A stretch of 64,000 nucleotides of DNA, from positions 1,954,001 through 2,018,000 of the forward strand of contig NZ_CP070356.1 in NCBI RefSeq assembly GCF_016919445.1, written 5' to 3'. Numbering within the stretch: position 1 is the first letter of the stretch; each line of letters begins with the position of its first letter. The stretch is from Pseudomonas sp. PDNC002. Its GTDB lineage: Bacteria > Pseudomonadota > Gammaproteobacteria > Pseudomonadales > Pseudomonadaceae. The notes beneath the pieces are model-generated. The model was not told the origin of the DNA. It did no database searches and worked only from the letters and a program-made list of their open reading frames with translations. Both the position numbers and the translations under genes were made by a program. Shown here piece after piece: positions 45,675 through 54,843 of the stretch.

Positions 45675-46091
45675 TCAGGCCTCCGGGCGCAGGCCCAGGC
45701 TGGCGAGTTGTTGGAGGTCGCCGCTGCGCTGGATCAGACGCGGATCGTCCAGGGGCAGGCTGCGACCGGTTTCACGCTCGAGGATCGCCTTGAGTTTAGC
45801 CTTGTCCACGGTGCCGTCTTCACCCACGGCATCCTTGAGCTTTTCCGGCGCGACGGAGTACTTCGCATCGGGCAGATAGATCGCGCCGGTAGCGAAGTCT
45901 ACGCCGAAGGCGATCAGGCCCGGGATGACGTAGAACAACAGTCCGATGGCATCGAAGGCGACGATGGCCGGGTCGATTCGGCCATCGATCTGGCCGCGGC
46001 GGTCGGGATAGAACAGGGTGCCGCAGGCGGTCAGCTGGCTGAACAGGGCGGCGCTCAGAACGGCGCAGGACACACGGGTGGCAAGACGCAT
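45675..46091 (-). CDS. Small putative lipoprotein
   Basis: A 138-residue protein with a lipoprotein signal (L-T-A-C, lipidated cysteine about residue 23). A hydrophobic stretch follows (about residues 48-66: I-G-L-L-F-Y-V-I-P-G-L-I-A-F), then a soluble C-terminal part. The pattern Y-P-D-R-R-G-Q-I-D-G-R-I-D-P is conserved in Pseudomonas polyribonucleotide-nucleotidyltransferase-misnamed lipoproteins, and the true function is unknown. A GGAGG site precedes the start. It is probably first in the lipoprotein-dinB-CDF operon. Confidence 0.8.
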   Translation of the reverse strand: MRLATRVSCAVLSAALFSQLTACGTLFYPDRRGQIDGRIDPAIVAFDAIGLLFYVIPGLIAFGVDFATGAIYLPDAKYSVAPEKLKDAVGEDGTVDKAKLKAILERETGRSLPLDDPRLIQRSGDLQQLASLGLRPEA

Positions 46092-46198
46092 GAAAAAACC
46101 TCCGGGAGGATGATGCGGACAACTATAACAACGAGTCCTGAACGGCTGCTGGCAGTTTCGCACTAGCCAGCGTTCTCGTTGCTTCTATGACTGCTGAG

Positions 46199-46225
46199 TT
46201 GGCATCGCGGTTCGCCCGTTATAAT
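46199..46225 (+). promoter_or_regulatory. Candidate promoter of hrpB
   Basis: TTGGCA (46199-46204) and a perfect TATAAT (46220-46225) are separated by only 15 bases, 60 bases upstream of hrpB. Confidence 0.5.
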
Positions 46226-46284
46226 CGCCGCCGCCCGCGTAATCCGGGTTACCGCCTTATGAAATTCGAGTTCCAGGAGCCGGC

Positions 46285-48816
46285 ATGAACGCCCTTCCCA
46301 TCGACAGCGTCCTTCCCGCCCTGCGCCAGGCCCTGGCCGCGCGCCACGAGGTGGTGCTGGAAGCGCCTCCCGGCGCCGGCAAGACTACCCGCGTGCCGCT
46401 GGCGCTGCTGGGCGAGGCGTGGCTGGCCGGGCAGTCGATCCTGATGCTGGAACCGCGCCGCCTGGCTGCCCGTGCCGCCGCCGAGCGGCTGGCCAGCGAA
46501 CTGGGGGAGAAAGTCGGCGAGACCGTCGGCTACCGCATCCGCCTGGACAGCAAGGTCGGCCCGAAAACACGTATCGAAGTGGTCACCGAAGGCATCCTTG
46601 CCCGCCGCCTGCAGGACGACCCGGCTTTGGAAGGCGTGGGGCTGGTGATCTTCGACGAATTCCACGAGCGCTCCCTGGATGCCGATCTGGCCTTGGCGCT
46701 GACCCTCAACGGTCGCGCGCTGCTGCGCGACGAGCCGCCGCTCAAGGTGCTGGTGATGTCGGCGACGCTGGAGGGCGAGCGTCTGTCCGCACTGCTGGAC
46801 GACGCGCCAGTGGTGCGCAGCGAGGGGCGCATGTTCCCGGTGGATATCCGCTGGGGCCGTCCGTGGCAGGCCGGTGAGTTCATCGAGCCGCGCGTGGTGC
46901 AGACGGTCCAGCAGGCGCTGGCCGACGAATCCGGCAGCCTGCTGGTGTTCCTGCCCGGCCAGGCGGAAATTCGCCGCGTTGCCGAGCAACTGGGCGAGGC
47001 GTTAGCCGGCCGCGCCGATATCCTCATCTGCCCGCTGCATGGCGAGCTTGAGCTGGACGCCCAGCGCGCCGCCATCGAGCCCGCGCCAGCGGGCAAGCGC
47101 AAGGTGGTGCTGGCGACCAACATCGCCGAGACCAGCCTGACCATCGACGGGGTGCGCGTCGTGGTGGACGCCGGGCTGGCACGGGTGCCGCGTTTCGATC
47201 CGGGCAGCGGCATGACACGCCTGGACACCCAGCGTATCTCCCGCGCCTCCGCCACCCAGCGTGCCGGCCGTGCCGGACGACTGGAGCCGGGCGCCTGTTA
47301 TCGCCTGTGGTCCGAGGCGCAACACGATCAACTGCCGGCGTACGGCGCGGCGGAAATCCTTCAGGCGGACCTTGCCGGTCTCGCCCTGCAACTGGCGCGC
47401 TGGGGCGTCGCCCCGCAGGAACTGGTCTGGCTCGATCTGCCGCCTGCCGCCGCTTATGCGCAGGCTCAGGACCTGCTGGAGCGCCTCGGTGCGCTGGCCT
47501 CCCGCGCCGGCGGCGGCAGCTTGACCGCGCATGGCCAAGCCATGGCCGAGGTGCCGGCGCATCCGCGAATCGCCCATCTGCTGTTGCGCGGCCATGCGCT
47601 GGGACTAGGGCAATTGGCCTGTGATCTGGCCGCCCTGCTGGGCGAGCGCGACATCCTGCGCGGCAACGACGCCGACCTGCACCACCGCATCGCTCTGCTG
47701 GCCGGTGAGCAGAACGGCCCGCGCGCCAGCCGTGGCGCGGTGCAGCGGGTTCGCCAGCTGGCGCGGCAGTTCAAGGGTTACCTGCGTGGACCGGCCCGCG
47801 AACCGGTGAGCGATCCGGATCATCCGCGCTGGCTCGGTGGCCTGCTGGCCTTCGCCTACCCGGACCGTATCGCCCGCCAGCGTCGCGCGGGTGGCGGCGA
47901 ATACCGCCTGGCCAACGGTCGCGCCGCGCTGTTCGGCGAGCCGGATGCGCTGATGAAGGAAGCCTGGTTGGTGATCGCCGACCTCGGCAGCCGCCAGGGC
48001 CAGCGCGAGGAGCGCATCTACCTGGCGGCGGCGCTGGAGCCGGCGCTGTTCGAAACGATCCTGGCCGAGCAGGTCAGCGTCCACGACGAGCTGGACTGGG
48101 ACGAGCGCGAAGGAGTGCTGCGCGCCGAGCGTCAGCGCAAGGTCGGTGAACTGGTGCTGTCCACCGAGGCGCTGCCCAACCTCGATGCCGAGGCGCGCAG
48201 TCGCGCTCTGCTCGGCCTTGTGCGGCGCAAGGGCTTGGAGCTGCTGCCGTGGACACCGGAGCTGCGCCAATGGCAGGCGCGCATCGCCTTGCTGCGCCGG
48301 CTCGATCTGGAAGGCAAAGGAGAGAGCGAATGGCCGGACGTCAGCGACGCCGCGCTGCTGGCTTCGCTGGAGGATTGGCTACTGCCCTACCTGGGCAAGG
48401 TCTCGCGGTTGTCGCACTTCGCCAACCTGGAGCTGGCCGGGATTCTCCATGCGCAGCTGCCCTGGCCACTGCCGCAACGCCTGGACGAGCTGGCGCCGCG
48501 CTCGCTGCAGGTGCCGTCCGGCTCGAACATCCGCCTGGACTACAGCGAGTTCCCGCCGGTGCTGGCTGTGCGGTTGCAGGAGCTGTTCGGCCTCGCCGAT
48601 ACGCCGCGCATCGCCCAGGGCCGCGTGGCGGTGAAGTTGCACCTGCTTTCTCCGGCGCAGCGGCCGGTGCAGGTGACGCAGGACCTGGCCAACTTCTGGC
48701 GCAGTACCTATGCCGAAGTGAAGAAGGACCTCAAGGGTCGCTATCCGAAGCATTACTGGCCGGATGACCCGTTGATCGCCGAGCCCACGGCGCGGGCGAA
48801 GCCGCGCAAGGGGTAG
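46285..48816 (+). CDS. hrpB: ATP-dependent helicase HrpB
   Basis: An 843-residue DEAH-type helicase. Motif I is A-P-P-G-A-G-K-T-T (27-35), motif II is D-E-F-H (a known HrpB variant of DEAH), and motif III is M-S-A-T-L. A helicase C domain carries Q-R-A-G-R-A-G-R, followed by HA2 and the HrpB-specific C-terminal domain ending G-R-Y-P-K-H-Y-W-P-D-D-P. It is a probable RNA helicase of unknown substrate. The start at 46285 is preceded by CAGGAG. It is followed after 18 bases by a tandem repeat array. Confidence 0.95.
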   Translation: MNALPIDSVLPALRQALAARHEVVLEAPPGAGKTTRVPLALLGEAWLAGQSILMLEPRRLAARAAAERLASELGEKVGETVGYRIRLDSKVGPKTRIEVVTEGILARRLQDDPALEGVGLVIFDEFHERSLDADLALALTLNGRALLRDEPPLKVLVMSATLEGERLSALLDDAPVVRSEGRMFPVDIRWGRPWQAGEFIEPRVVQTVQQALADESGSLLVFLPGQAEIRRVAEQLGEALAGRADILICPLHGELELDAQRAAIEPAPAGKRKVVLATNIAETSLTIDGVRVVVDAGLARVPRFDPGSGMTRLDTQRISRASATQRAGRAGRLEPGACYRLWSEAQHDQLPAYGAAEILQADLAGLALQLARWGVAPQELVWLDLPPAAAYAQAQDLLERLGALASRAGGGSLTAHGQAMAEVPAHPRIAHLLLRGHALGLGQLACDLAALLGERDILRGNDADLHHRIALLAGEQNGPRASRGAVQRVRQLARQFKGYLRGPAREPVSDPDHPRWLGGLLAFAYPDRIARQRRAGGGEYRLANGRAALFGEPDALMKEAWLVIADLGSRQGQREERIYLAAALEPALFETILAEQVSVHDELDWDEREGVLRAERQRKVGELVLSTEALPNLDAEARSRALLGLVRRKGLELLPWTPELRQWQARIALLRRLDLEGKGESEWPDVSDAALLASLEDWLLPYLGKVSRLSHFANLELAGILHAQLPWPLPQRLDELAPRSLQVPSGSNIRLDYSEFPPVLAVRLQELFGLADTPRIAQGRVAVKLHLLSPAQRPVQVTQDLANFWRSTYAEVKKDLKGRYPKHYWPDDPLIAEPTARAKPRKG

Positions 48817-48834
48817 GGGCGCAGCGATGGCTTG

Positions 48835-49337
48835 CCCTCACCCCAGCCCTCTCCCTCAGGGAGAGGGGGCAGCCCGAGCCGGCTGAGACCTTGGTTTCCT
48901 CCTGCACCGAACGGTTCCCTCGCACGCTTGAGGTGCGGGGGCGTGTAGCCAGGGTTAGGGTGAGGGGCTCTTTATCTTGTGGGGGCAACTGTCTTCTTCA
49001 GGGAGGTCCGTACCGACGCATCCCCCTCACCCCAGCCCTCTCCCTCAGGGAGAGGGGGCAGCCCGAGCCGGCTGAGACCTTGGTTTCCTCCTGCACCGAA
49101 CGGTTCCCTCGCACGCTTGAGGTGCGGGGCGTAGCCAGGGTTAGGGTGAGGGGCTCTTGATCTTGTGGGGGCAACTGTCTTCTTCAGGGAGGTCCGTACC
49201 GACGCATCCCCCTCACCCCAGCCCTCTCCCTCAGGGAGAGGGGGCAATCCGAGCCGGCTGAGACCTTGGTTTCCTCCTGCACCGAACGGTTCCCTCTCCC
49301 TCAGGAGCGGGGCGCGCGCCCAGGGTTAGGGTGAGGG
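48835..49337 (+). repeat. Three tandem copies of the foldback element
   Basis: Three nearly identical units begin at 48835, 49024 and 49210 (periods 189 and 186). Each has the CCCTCACCCCAGCCCTCTCCC-type left end, a CCCTCTCCC/GGGAGAGGG hairpin, the inner AGCCGGCTGAGACC...CACCGAACGGTTCCC block and a GGGTTAGGGTGAGGG right end. The linker CTTGTGGGGGCAACTGTCTT is shared by the first two. The third differs in its second hairpin. Together with the REP at 49349 this fills the 626-base gap 48817-49442; no gene is seen in it. Confidence 0.93.
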
Positions 49338-49348
49338 CTCTTGATCTT

Positions 49349-49417
49349 GTAGGAGCGGATTCATCCGCGATGCTCTTGCGCGGCACGGAATCGATCGCGG
49401 ACGGAGTCCGCTCCTGC
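49349..49417. repeat. REP-type palindromic pair
   Basis: GTAGGAGCGGATTCATCCGCGAT faces ATCGCGGACGGAGTCCGCTCCTGC, immediately after the tandem foldback array and before the convergent binding-protein gene. Confidence 0.8.
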
Positions 49418-49442
49418 GCAATGCCGCCCCGCGAAACCCTGC

Positions 49443-50207
49443 TCAGGGCAACTTCATCTCGTATCCCGCCGCCTGCAATTCGTCGTAGGCGTGGTCCAGT
49501 TGGACCCGCAGCGCTTCGGCGTCCGGCGCTCGGCGCGAGACGATCAGTTTGGTCGGCACGCTGTAGAGGTGGTCGAAGGCCAGCGGCACCATGTTCAGTT
49601 CGCGCTGAGCCTGTTCCACCGGGGTCTGGTAGTCGATGAGGAAATCGCCGCGTCCGCGTTCGAGCATCTGCAGCGCGGCGGTGTGCGTGCTGGTGCGGTG
49701 CAGTTCGAGCTTCAGCGCCGGGTCGGCCAGCAGGTCGGTGATCGGCCGCCAGTAGCTGTAGCCGCTGATCAGGATCACCCGGCTGCCGGTGAGGCCTTCG
49801 GGCATCTTCGGCGATGGGCGCGAGGGCAGGTGATAGAGGTTCAGCTCGACGTGGCCCAGCGTGCGCTCGCATTCCAGCGTGCTACCGGCCAGTTCCTGTT
49901 TGCCAGGCGCGCCGGCCCAGAGCTGCACGCTGCCATCCTGCAACCCCAGGTACAGGCGGGCGCTGGGCAGCGGGCGGAAATCCGCACGGTAGCCGGCCTT
50001 GAGCAGGATGCGCCGGACCATCTCGGCGCCGCTGCCGCGCGTGCTGCCGTCCGGGGCTGTGTAGGTGTAGGGAGGGAATTCGTAGTAGCCCACGGTCAGC
50101 GCCGGCAACGGACGCGGCAGGCGGTCGGCGAGTGTGGGACGCTCCACGGCGGTGGCATGGAGGCAGAGGAGGGCGAGGGTCAGCCCGGCGAGGCGGCTCA
50201 AATGCAT
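49443..50207 (-). CDS. Periplasmic solute-binding protein (SBP family 3-like)
   Basis: A 254-residue exported protein with a signal peptide (to T-A-V-E, about residue 21). The fold is that of type 3 amino-acid binding proteins: V-G-Y-Y-E-F-P-P-Y-T-Y at the ligand cleft, G-S-G-A-E-M-V-R-R-I-L and R-G-D-F-L-I-D-Y. No ABC permease is adjacent, so it may be a sensory or orphan binding protein. The ligand is unknown. Confidence 0.82.
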   Translation of the reverse strand: MHLSRLAGLTLALLCLHATAVERPTLADRLPRPLPALTVGYYEFPPYTYTAPDGSTRGSGAEMVRRILLKAGYRADFRPLPSARLYLGLQDGSVQLWAGAPGKQELAGSTLECERTLGHVELNLYHLPSRPSPKMPEGLTGSRVILISGYSYWRPITDLLADPALKLELHRTSTHTAALQMLERGRGDFLIDYQTPVEQAQRELNMVPLAFDHLYSVPTKLIVSRRAPDAEALRVQLDHAYDELQAAGYEMKLP

Positions 50208-50324
50208 GGATGGCCTGGGATGCTCGTTATAGTTTTTGTTCGAAGCGAGCCGAGCATGCGGCCGCCGTGCCGCGCTTGTCCAGATTTGCCCGCGCAGGAC
50301 GTGCAGCCGGTCGAAATGTGCCGC

Positions 50325-51407
50325 TCAGTGCGGCAGCAGGAAGCGCGCCGCCAGCGGCAGGTGGTTGGAGATTCGCAGGGTGTCGCTGCGCCGCACTCCC
50401 GCCTCGACCCGGCTCAGGCTGGGGCTGTGGATCAGGTAGTCGAGGGTGCGGTCGGGCTTGTGTACGCGCGGGTCGTTGGGGAAGTGGGTGTACCAGTTTT
50501 CCTGGTCGGCGCCGCTGGACTCCTCCACCGCCGGGATGACCGGGAAACGCGCCGCCAGCAGGTTCAGCTCGCTGTTGGCGCGGTACGGCGCGCGCAGGAC
50601 TTCCGGCAGGTACGGGTACTGGCCCAGCGGCAGCAGGCCGAGATCACCACCCAGCAGCCAGGGGCGTCCGGCGGCCTGCAGGGTGCTCAGGTGCGCCTCG
50701 ACGGCCTCGACCTGGCGCTGCGGGGTGTCGTCGCCGTTGGGCCGTTGCAGCCAGGTGTTGACCACGCTGAGCTGGCCGCCGCCACGGATCGGCAGGTTGC
50801 TCTGCAGCATTGCCGGTTGCGGGGCGAACAGGCGCAGCAGCGGGATCGACGAGCGCTGTGGCAGGGCGATGCGCTCGCCACCGGTGATCTGGAAGCGGCT
50901 GAAGGTCACCAGCTTGCGCCCGGCGCTGCCGAATACGTGGGGGTTGGGATCGAAGCGCGCCTTCCAGTCGAAGGTGGCGGCGGAACAGGGATAGAGGTCG
51001 GCCAGGCGGTCGCCGATCAGCGCCTGCTGGTCCTGCTTGCCGGTGGCGGCGGCGCCGTCGTCGACTTCCTGCAGCAGCACGATGTCCGGCGCTTCGTCGC
51101 GGATCACCCGCACGACCTCGTCGAGGCTGTAGGCGATGTCCTCGGCGCTGGGGCTGTCGTCCGGGCCGGTGGTGTCGGGCAGGTCGTCCCAGAAGATGTA
51201 GCGCTTGCCAGCCAGGTACTGGACGTTCCAGGTCATCACCTTCAATGCCTGCCCCGGTTGCAGCTGCGGCGCCGGCACGCGGCATTGCGCGGCGACGGGT
51301 TCGCGTTCGGCGGGGTGCCAGGCCAGCAGCCAGGCGGCAGCGGTGACGGCGAGCAACAGGACGATGAACAGCAGGAACAGGATTCGTCTGGGCAGCGAAG
51401 GGCTCAT
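50325..51407 (-). CDS. Endonuclease/exonuclease/phosphatase-family protein, membrane-anchored
   Basis: A 360-residue protein with one N-terminal membrane segment (about residues 8-29) and an EEP fold outside the cytoplasm by inference. Motifs are M-T-W-N-V-Q-Y-L, L-L-Q-E-V-D (metal-binding Glu) and V-V-N-T-W-L-Q. The usual G-D-x-N motif reads G-G-D-L-G, and the terminal S-D-H motif reads S-N-H-L-P. Two catalytic-site residues are thus changed, so activity or substrate may differ from DNase I-type relatives. The 117 bases between it and the binding-protein start show no gene. Confidence 0.82.
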   Translation of the reverse strand: MSPSLPRRILFLLFIVLLLAVTAAAWLLAWHPAEREPVAAQCRVPAPQLQPGQALKVMTWNVQYLAGKRYIFWDDLPDTTGPDDSPSAEDIAYSLDEVVRVIRDEAPDIVLLQEVDDGAAATGKQDQQALIGDRLADLYPCSAATFDWKARFDPNPHVFGSAGRKLVTFSRFQITGGERIALPQRSSIPLLRLFAPQPAMLQSNLPIRGGGQLSVVNTWLQRPNGDDTPQRQVEAVEAHLSTLQAAGRPWLLGGDLGLLPLGQYPYLPEVLRAPYRANSELNLLAARFPVIPAVEESSGADQENWYTHFPNDPRVHKPDRTLDYLIHSPSLSRVEAGVRRSDTLRISNHLPLAARFLLPH

Positions 51408-51560
51408 GGGTGACCAGGGGCTATGCTTGTTGGGTCCAGAGGATAGTGTCTGTGACCGCGCATTTCACCTGCGCATTTGCCTCGCGAAGCATCTCGCAAC
51501 CTTCTGGCCGGTGGCGGGAGAGGCCTCGCGAGGCGACGGGCATAGCTCCGGGAGGTCGCC

Positions 51561-52397
51561 ATGCCACGCAAGTTCTTCGCCCAGCAGATCTATCGGCACA
51601 AGGTCGTGCTGGTCAGCGGCGGCTGTTCCGGCATCGGCCGCGCACTGGTGCTGCGCTTCGCCCAGGCGGGCGCGCACCCGGTGATCCTCGACCTCGATCA
51701 GTCCGCCCTGGATAGCCTGGTGCAGCACCTGCGCGAGCACCTGGGCGTCGAAGCCCTCGGCCTGCGCTGCGACATCGCCGACACCGAGTCGGTGCAGCGC
51801 AGCGTGGCGCTGGCCATCGAGCGCTTCGGCGGTATCGATGTGCTGGTGAACAACGCCGGCATCACCCACCGCAGCCTATTCATCGAGACGGAGCTGGCGG
51901 TGTTCCGCCGGGTGATGGCGGTGAATTTCTACGGCGCGCTGCATTGCACCCAGGCGGCATTGCCCAGCCTGCTGGAGCGACGCGGGCAGATCGTCGTGCT
52001 GAGTTCGCTGACCGGCTTTGCGCCATTGCTCTACCGCAGCGCCTACAACGCCAGCAAGCATGCGCTGCACGGGTTGTTCGACACGCTGCGCATGGAGCTG
52101 GACGGTACCGGCGTGGCGATCACCCTGGCCTGTCCCGGATTCACTGCCACCGACCTGCGCAAGAATGCGCTGGTGGGCGATGGCTCGGTGATCCGCCAGC
52201 CGGCGGTGGTGCTGGGCGCGGAGGTGGCCTCGCCGCGCGACGTGGCCGAGGCGATCTACCAGGGAGCGCTGCAGCGGCGAAGGTTGCTGGTGCTGTCCAA
52301 CGTCAATTGGCGGGCGCGCATCCTGGCGCGGTTTTTCCCGCGCCTGTTCGAGAAGTTGCTGGTGCCGAAGATGTCGGGGCTCAGGCCGGGGCACTGA
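51561..52397 (+). CDS. SDR-family oxidoreductase
   Basis: A 278-residue classical short-chain dehydrogenase. The nucleotide motif is S-G-G-C-S-G-I-G (residues 19-26), with D-L-D at the end of strand 2 favouring NAD. N-N-A-G follows, then catalytic S-S-L-T and Y-N-A-S-K. A basic C-terminal helix (W-R-A-R-I-L-A-R-F-F-P-R-L-F) suggests membrane association, as in retinol/ketosphinganine-type SDRs. The substrate is unknown. It is divergent from the EEP gene. Confidence 0.88.
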   Translation: MPRKFFAQQIYRHKVVLVSGGCSGIGRALVLRFAQAGAHPVILDLDQSALDSLVQHLREHLGVEALGLRCDIADTESVQRSVALAIERFGGIDVLVNNAGITHRSLFIETELAVFRRVMAVNFYGALHCTQAALPSLLERRGQIVVLSSLTGFAPLLYRSAYNASKHALHGLFDTLRMELDGTGVAITLACPGFTATDLRKNALVGDGSVIRQPAVVLGAEVASPRDVAEAIYQGALQRRRLLVLSNVNWRARILARFFPRLFEKLLVPKMSGLRPGH

Positions 52398-52449
52398 CCA
52401 TTGTTGTTAGGGCAGTGTTTTCTTTCGGGGAGCTCTGTGCCCGTGCTTT

Positions 52450-52565
52450 CCCCTCACCCCAGCCCTCTCACGGAGGGAGAGGGGGCCGAATGTGCCGGCT
52501 GACACCATGATTTCATCCTGCGCCGAGCGGTTCCCTCTCCCCCTGGGAGAGGGCTAGGGTGAGGG
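52450..52565 (+). repeat. Foldback intergenic element
   Basis: Left CCCCTCACCCCAGCCCTCTC and right GGGAGAGGGCTAGGGTGAGGG ends enclose the inner TGCCGGCTGACACCA...CGCCGAGCGGTTCCC block. It starts 52 bases after the SDR stop. Confidence 0.9.
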
Positions 52566-52597
52566 CCGGGCCGAGCGCAGAAACACCGCTTGGCAAC

Positions 52598-52673
52598 GTA
52601 GGGCGCATAACGCCCGCGGCGTTATCCGCCGGTCTGGCGGATAACCCGTTCCGGGTTATGCGCAGTGCGGGGG
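52598..52673. repeat. GGCGGATAACG-type palindromic repeat
   Basis: GTAGGGCGCATAACGCC, GGCGTTATCCGCC, GGCGGATAACCCG and CGGGTTATGCGC form nested inverted repeats. A shorter member of this family lies at 60358. It abuts the 3' end of the VOC gene. Confidence 0.8.
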
Positions 52674-52678
52674 GCGCA

Positions 52679-53119
52679 TCAATGCGAGTGGCTGTCGAAA
52701 CCGCCGCCCGCCAGCGACATGTCCCAGAACGACGCCTCGATCTTGTGCCCATCCAGATCACGGATGAAGCAGCCGTAGTACGGGTCGCCATAGAGCGGGC
52801 GCGGGCCGGGCGCGCCGTCGTCAGTGGCGCCGGCCGCGATTGCCGCGCGATAGAACGCATCCACCTGCTCGCGGGAGTTGGCCATGAAGCCGAAGTGCGT
52901 GCCGTTGCCGACGCCGGCCGGGCGACCGTCGATGGGCTTCTGTACCCAGAACTCCGGGAACTCGCGACCGTAGGCCACTGCGCCGGGGTGCTCCATGATC
53001 TGCTGGCAGCCCAGGGTACGCAGGACCGCATCGTAGAAGGCCTTGGCGCGCGGGTAGTCGTTGGTGCCGATGGAAATGTGCGAGATGCAGCTGGGCGGAT
53101 AGCTCGGTTGGTCGCTCAC
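52679..53119 (-). CDS. VOC (glyoxalase/bleomycin resistance) family protein
   Basis: A 146-residue protein with the two beta-alpha-beta-beta-beta units of the vicinal oxygen chelate fold. The first metal ligand region is I-S-H-I-S-I-G-T-N-D-Y and the second H-F-G-F-M; the C-terminal ligand is in I-E-A-S-F-W. The function is not specified by sequence. It ends in a short His/Ser tail (D-S-H-S-H). Confidence 0.88.
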   Translation of the reverse strand: MSDQPSYPPSCISHISIGTNDYPRAKAFYDAVLRTLGCQQIMEHPGAVAYGREFPEFWVQKPIDGRPAGVGNGTHFGFMANSREQVDAFYRAAIAAGATDDGAPGPRPLYGDPYYGCFIRDLDGHKIEASFWDMSLAGGGFDSHSH

Positions 53120-53207
53120 GGGAGACTCCGGTGATAGGCAGAAGACACCAGCGTAGAAGCTCGGCGTGCGGTTTGCCGTGCGATTGGTTGCCGCATTTTG
53201 CGGCGCC

Positions 53208-53858
53208 TCAGCTGTCGCGTTCGGGCAGCAGGATGAAGATGCGGTACGCCGCCACCGTCAGCAGCAACTGGAAGAAACCGCTCAGCGAGTGCAAGGCGAC
53301 TCCGGCGACCGGCGAGTCCTTGCCGATATCGTTGATCCAGCCTTCGGCGATCCACACCGGCGCGAGAATCGCCAGCGAAGTCACCAGCACCAGGAAGAAG
53401 TGCCCGGTGGTCAGGCGGAAGCTCTCGCGCATCGAATCGATGGGAGTCTGGCCGCGCTGCACCAGCAGGAACTCGGAAAATGCCAGTTTGATCATGATGA
53501 AGATGCCCGGCAGCACCAGCAGCGACAGGCCCACCACGATCAGCAGCGAGGTGATCGCCGAGAGCAAGGCGAAAGCCGGCCACAGGCGCAGCGCCGCGCT
53601 CCACAGTTCGCGCACGCCGCGCTCCGCGCCTTCGCCGGCATCGATCATGTAGAGGATCAGGCTGGCGGTGTAGATCGGATAGAACACCAGGCCCGCGGCC
53701 ATGCCCCAGGGGGCGAAGTTCTGCGAGCCGGCGGCGAGGTTGATCTGCTGCTGGACCAGCGTCTCGATGACGATCCACGGCAGGCACAGCGGCACCAGGG
53801 TGCCCACGTGGCGGGAGAAGAAATACCAGGTGTCGCGAAGGATGGAGAGGGGATTCAT
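53208..53858 (-). CDS. YciC-family membrane protein
   Basis: A 216-residue polytopic inner-membrane protein of the YciC/UPF0259 type, with about five to six hydrophobic segments. It starts M-N-P-L-S-I-L-R-D-T-W-Y-F-F and contains P-L-C-L-P-W-I-V-I-E. The function is unknown. The start at 53858 is chosen because the upstream in-frame extension (to 53999) overlaps the divergent promoter region and is not conserved in type. It is divergent from the DUF2076 gene across 161 bases. Confidence 0.83.
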   Translation of the reverse strand: MNPLSILRDTWYFFSRHVGTLVPLCLPWIVIETLVQQQINLAAGSQNFAPWGMAAGLVFYPIYTASLILYMIDAGEGAERGVRELWSAALRLWPAFALLSAITSLLIVVGLSLLVLPGIFIMIKLAFSEFLLVQRGQTPIDSMRESFRLTTGHFFLVLVTSLAILAPVWIAEGWINDIGKDSPVAGVALHSLSGFFQLLLTVAAYRIFILLPERDS

Positions 53859-54019
53859 CAGTAACCCGATACTGTCCGAGGGCTTCGACTCTAACTTAAG
53901 CAAACCCTCAGATAGAAGGCGCGAGAATTCTGCGACCGGAACTTGTTTTTTTCCGACCTGATCCAATGTTCGAAGGGCAAGCAACCTTGCTCGAACCACC
54001 CGCTCACTCGAGGCCCGCC

Positions 54020-54763
54020 ATGAATTCCGAAGAGCAATCCCTGATCGATGGTCTGTTCACCCGCCTGCGCGACGCCGAGGCGCAGACCGCGCCGCGCGAT
54101 CCCCAGGCCGAGGCGCAGATCAACCAGCACCTGGTACAGCAGCCTGCCGCGCCGTACTACATGGCCCAGGCGATGCTGATCCAGGAGGCGGCGATCAAGC
54201 GTCTGGACCAGCGCGTCAAGGAACTCGAAGCCCAGGCCCAGCAAAGTCGCCCCAGCAGTGGCGGCTTCCTCGCCGGTCTGTTCGGCGGCGGCCAGAGCCA
54301 GGAGCAACGCCCGGCGCAGCCGCAGCAGCGCCCGGACGGCTGGGGTCAGACGCGCTTTTCCCAACCCGGCGGCGGCAATGCGAACTACGCCAGCAATCCC
54401 ACCAGCAACCCGAATGATTGGCGCCCGGCCCAGGCTCCGGCGGCCCAGGCGGCGCCGCAAGGTGGCGGCTTCCTGCGTGGCGCGCTGCAAACCGCGGCCG
54501 GTGTGGCGGGCGGCGTGATGGTGGCGAACGCGCTGACCAGCCTGTTCCACAGCAGCCAGCCGCAGGAAATCGTCGAAGTGATCCAGGAGCAGCCGGTACA
54601 GCCGGAGCCCTCGAGCTTCAATGATTCGCTGCCGGACGACTCCCTGCAGAACGGCGATCGCTATGCCGACAACGGTTTCAGCGATGCCAATTACGACGAC
54701 AGCGGCAGCTTTGGCGACGATTCGGGCTTCTTTGGCGGCGACGACGGCGACATGTTCAGCTGA
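54020..54763 (+). CDS. DUF2076 family protein
   Basis: A 247-residue protein. The helical N-terminus (M-N-S-E-E-Q-S-L-I-D-G-L-F-T-R-L-R to a coiled coil near residues 65-80) is followed by a Gln/Pro/Asn-rich linker, a short hydrophobic segment (F-L-R-G-A-L-Q-T-A-A-G-V-A-G-G-V-M-V-A-N-A-L, about residues 152-173) and an acidic Asp/Gly/Phe-rich tail. This is the DUF2076 (periplasmic ligand-binding sensor-like) layout. The function is unknown. Confidence 0.85.
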   Translation: MNSEEQSLIDGLFTRLRDAEAQTAPRDPQAEAQINQHLVQQPAAPYYMAQAMLIQEAAIKRLDQRVKELEAQAQQSRPSSGGFLAGLFGGGQSQEQRPAQPQQRPDGWGQTRFSQPGGGNANYASNPTSNPNDWRPAQAPAAQAAPQGGGFLRGALQTAAGVAGGVMVANALTSLFHSSQPQEIVEVIQEQPVQPEPSSFNDSLPDDSLQNGDRYADNGFSDANYDDSGSFGDDSGFFGGDDGDMFS

Positions 54764-54843
54764 GCCGCCCGCCCGCCGGGACTGGCGGGGGCGCGCCGCT
54801 GTGCCGATAATGCGCCCCCGCTGTTCGAGTCCCGGAGCCACCG

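Noticed and set aside
48891-49247. Open frames on both strands within the tandem foldback repeats
   Set aside because: They are made entirely of repeat sequence, recur in each unit and have no ribosome-binding site.
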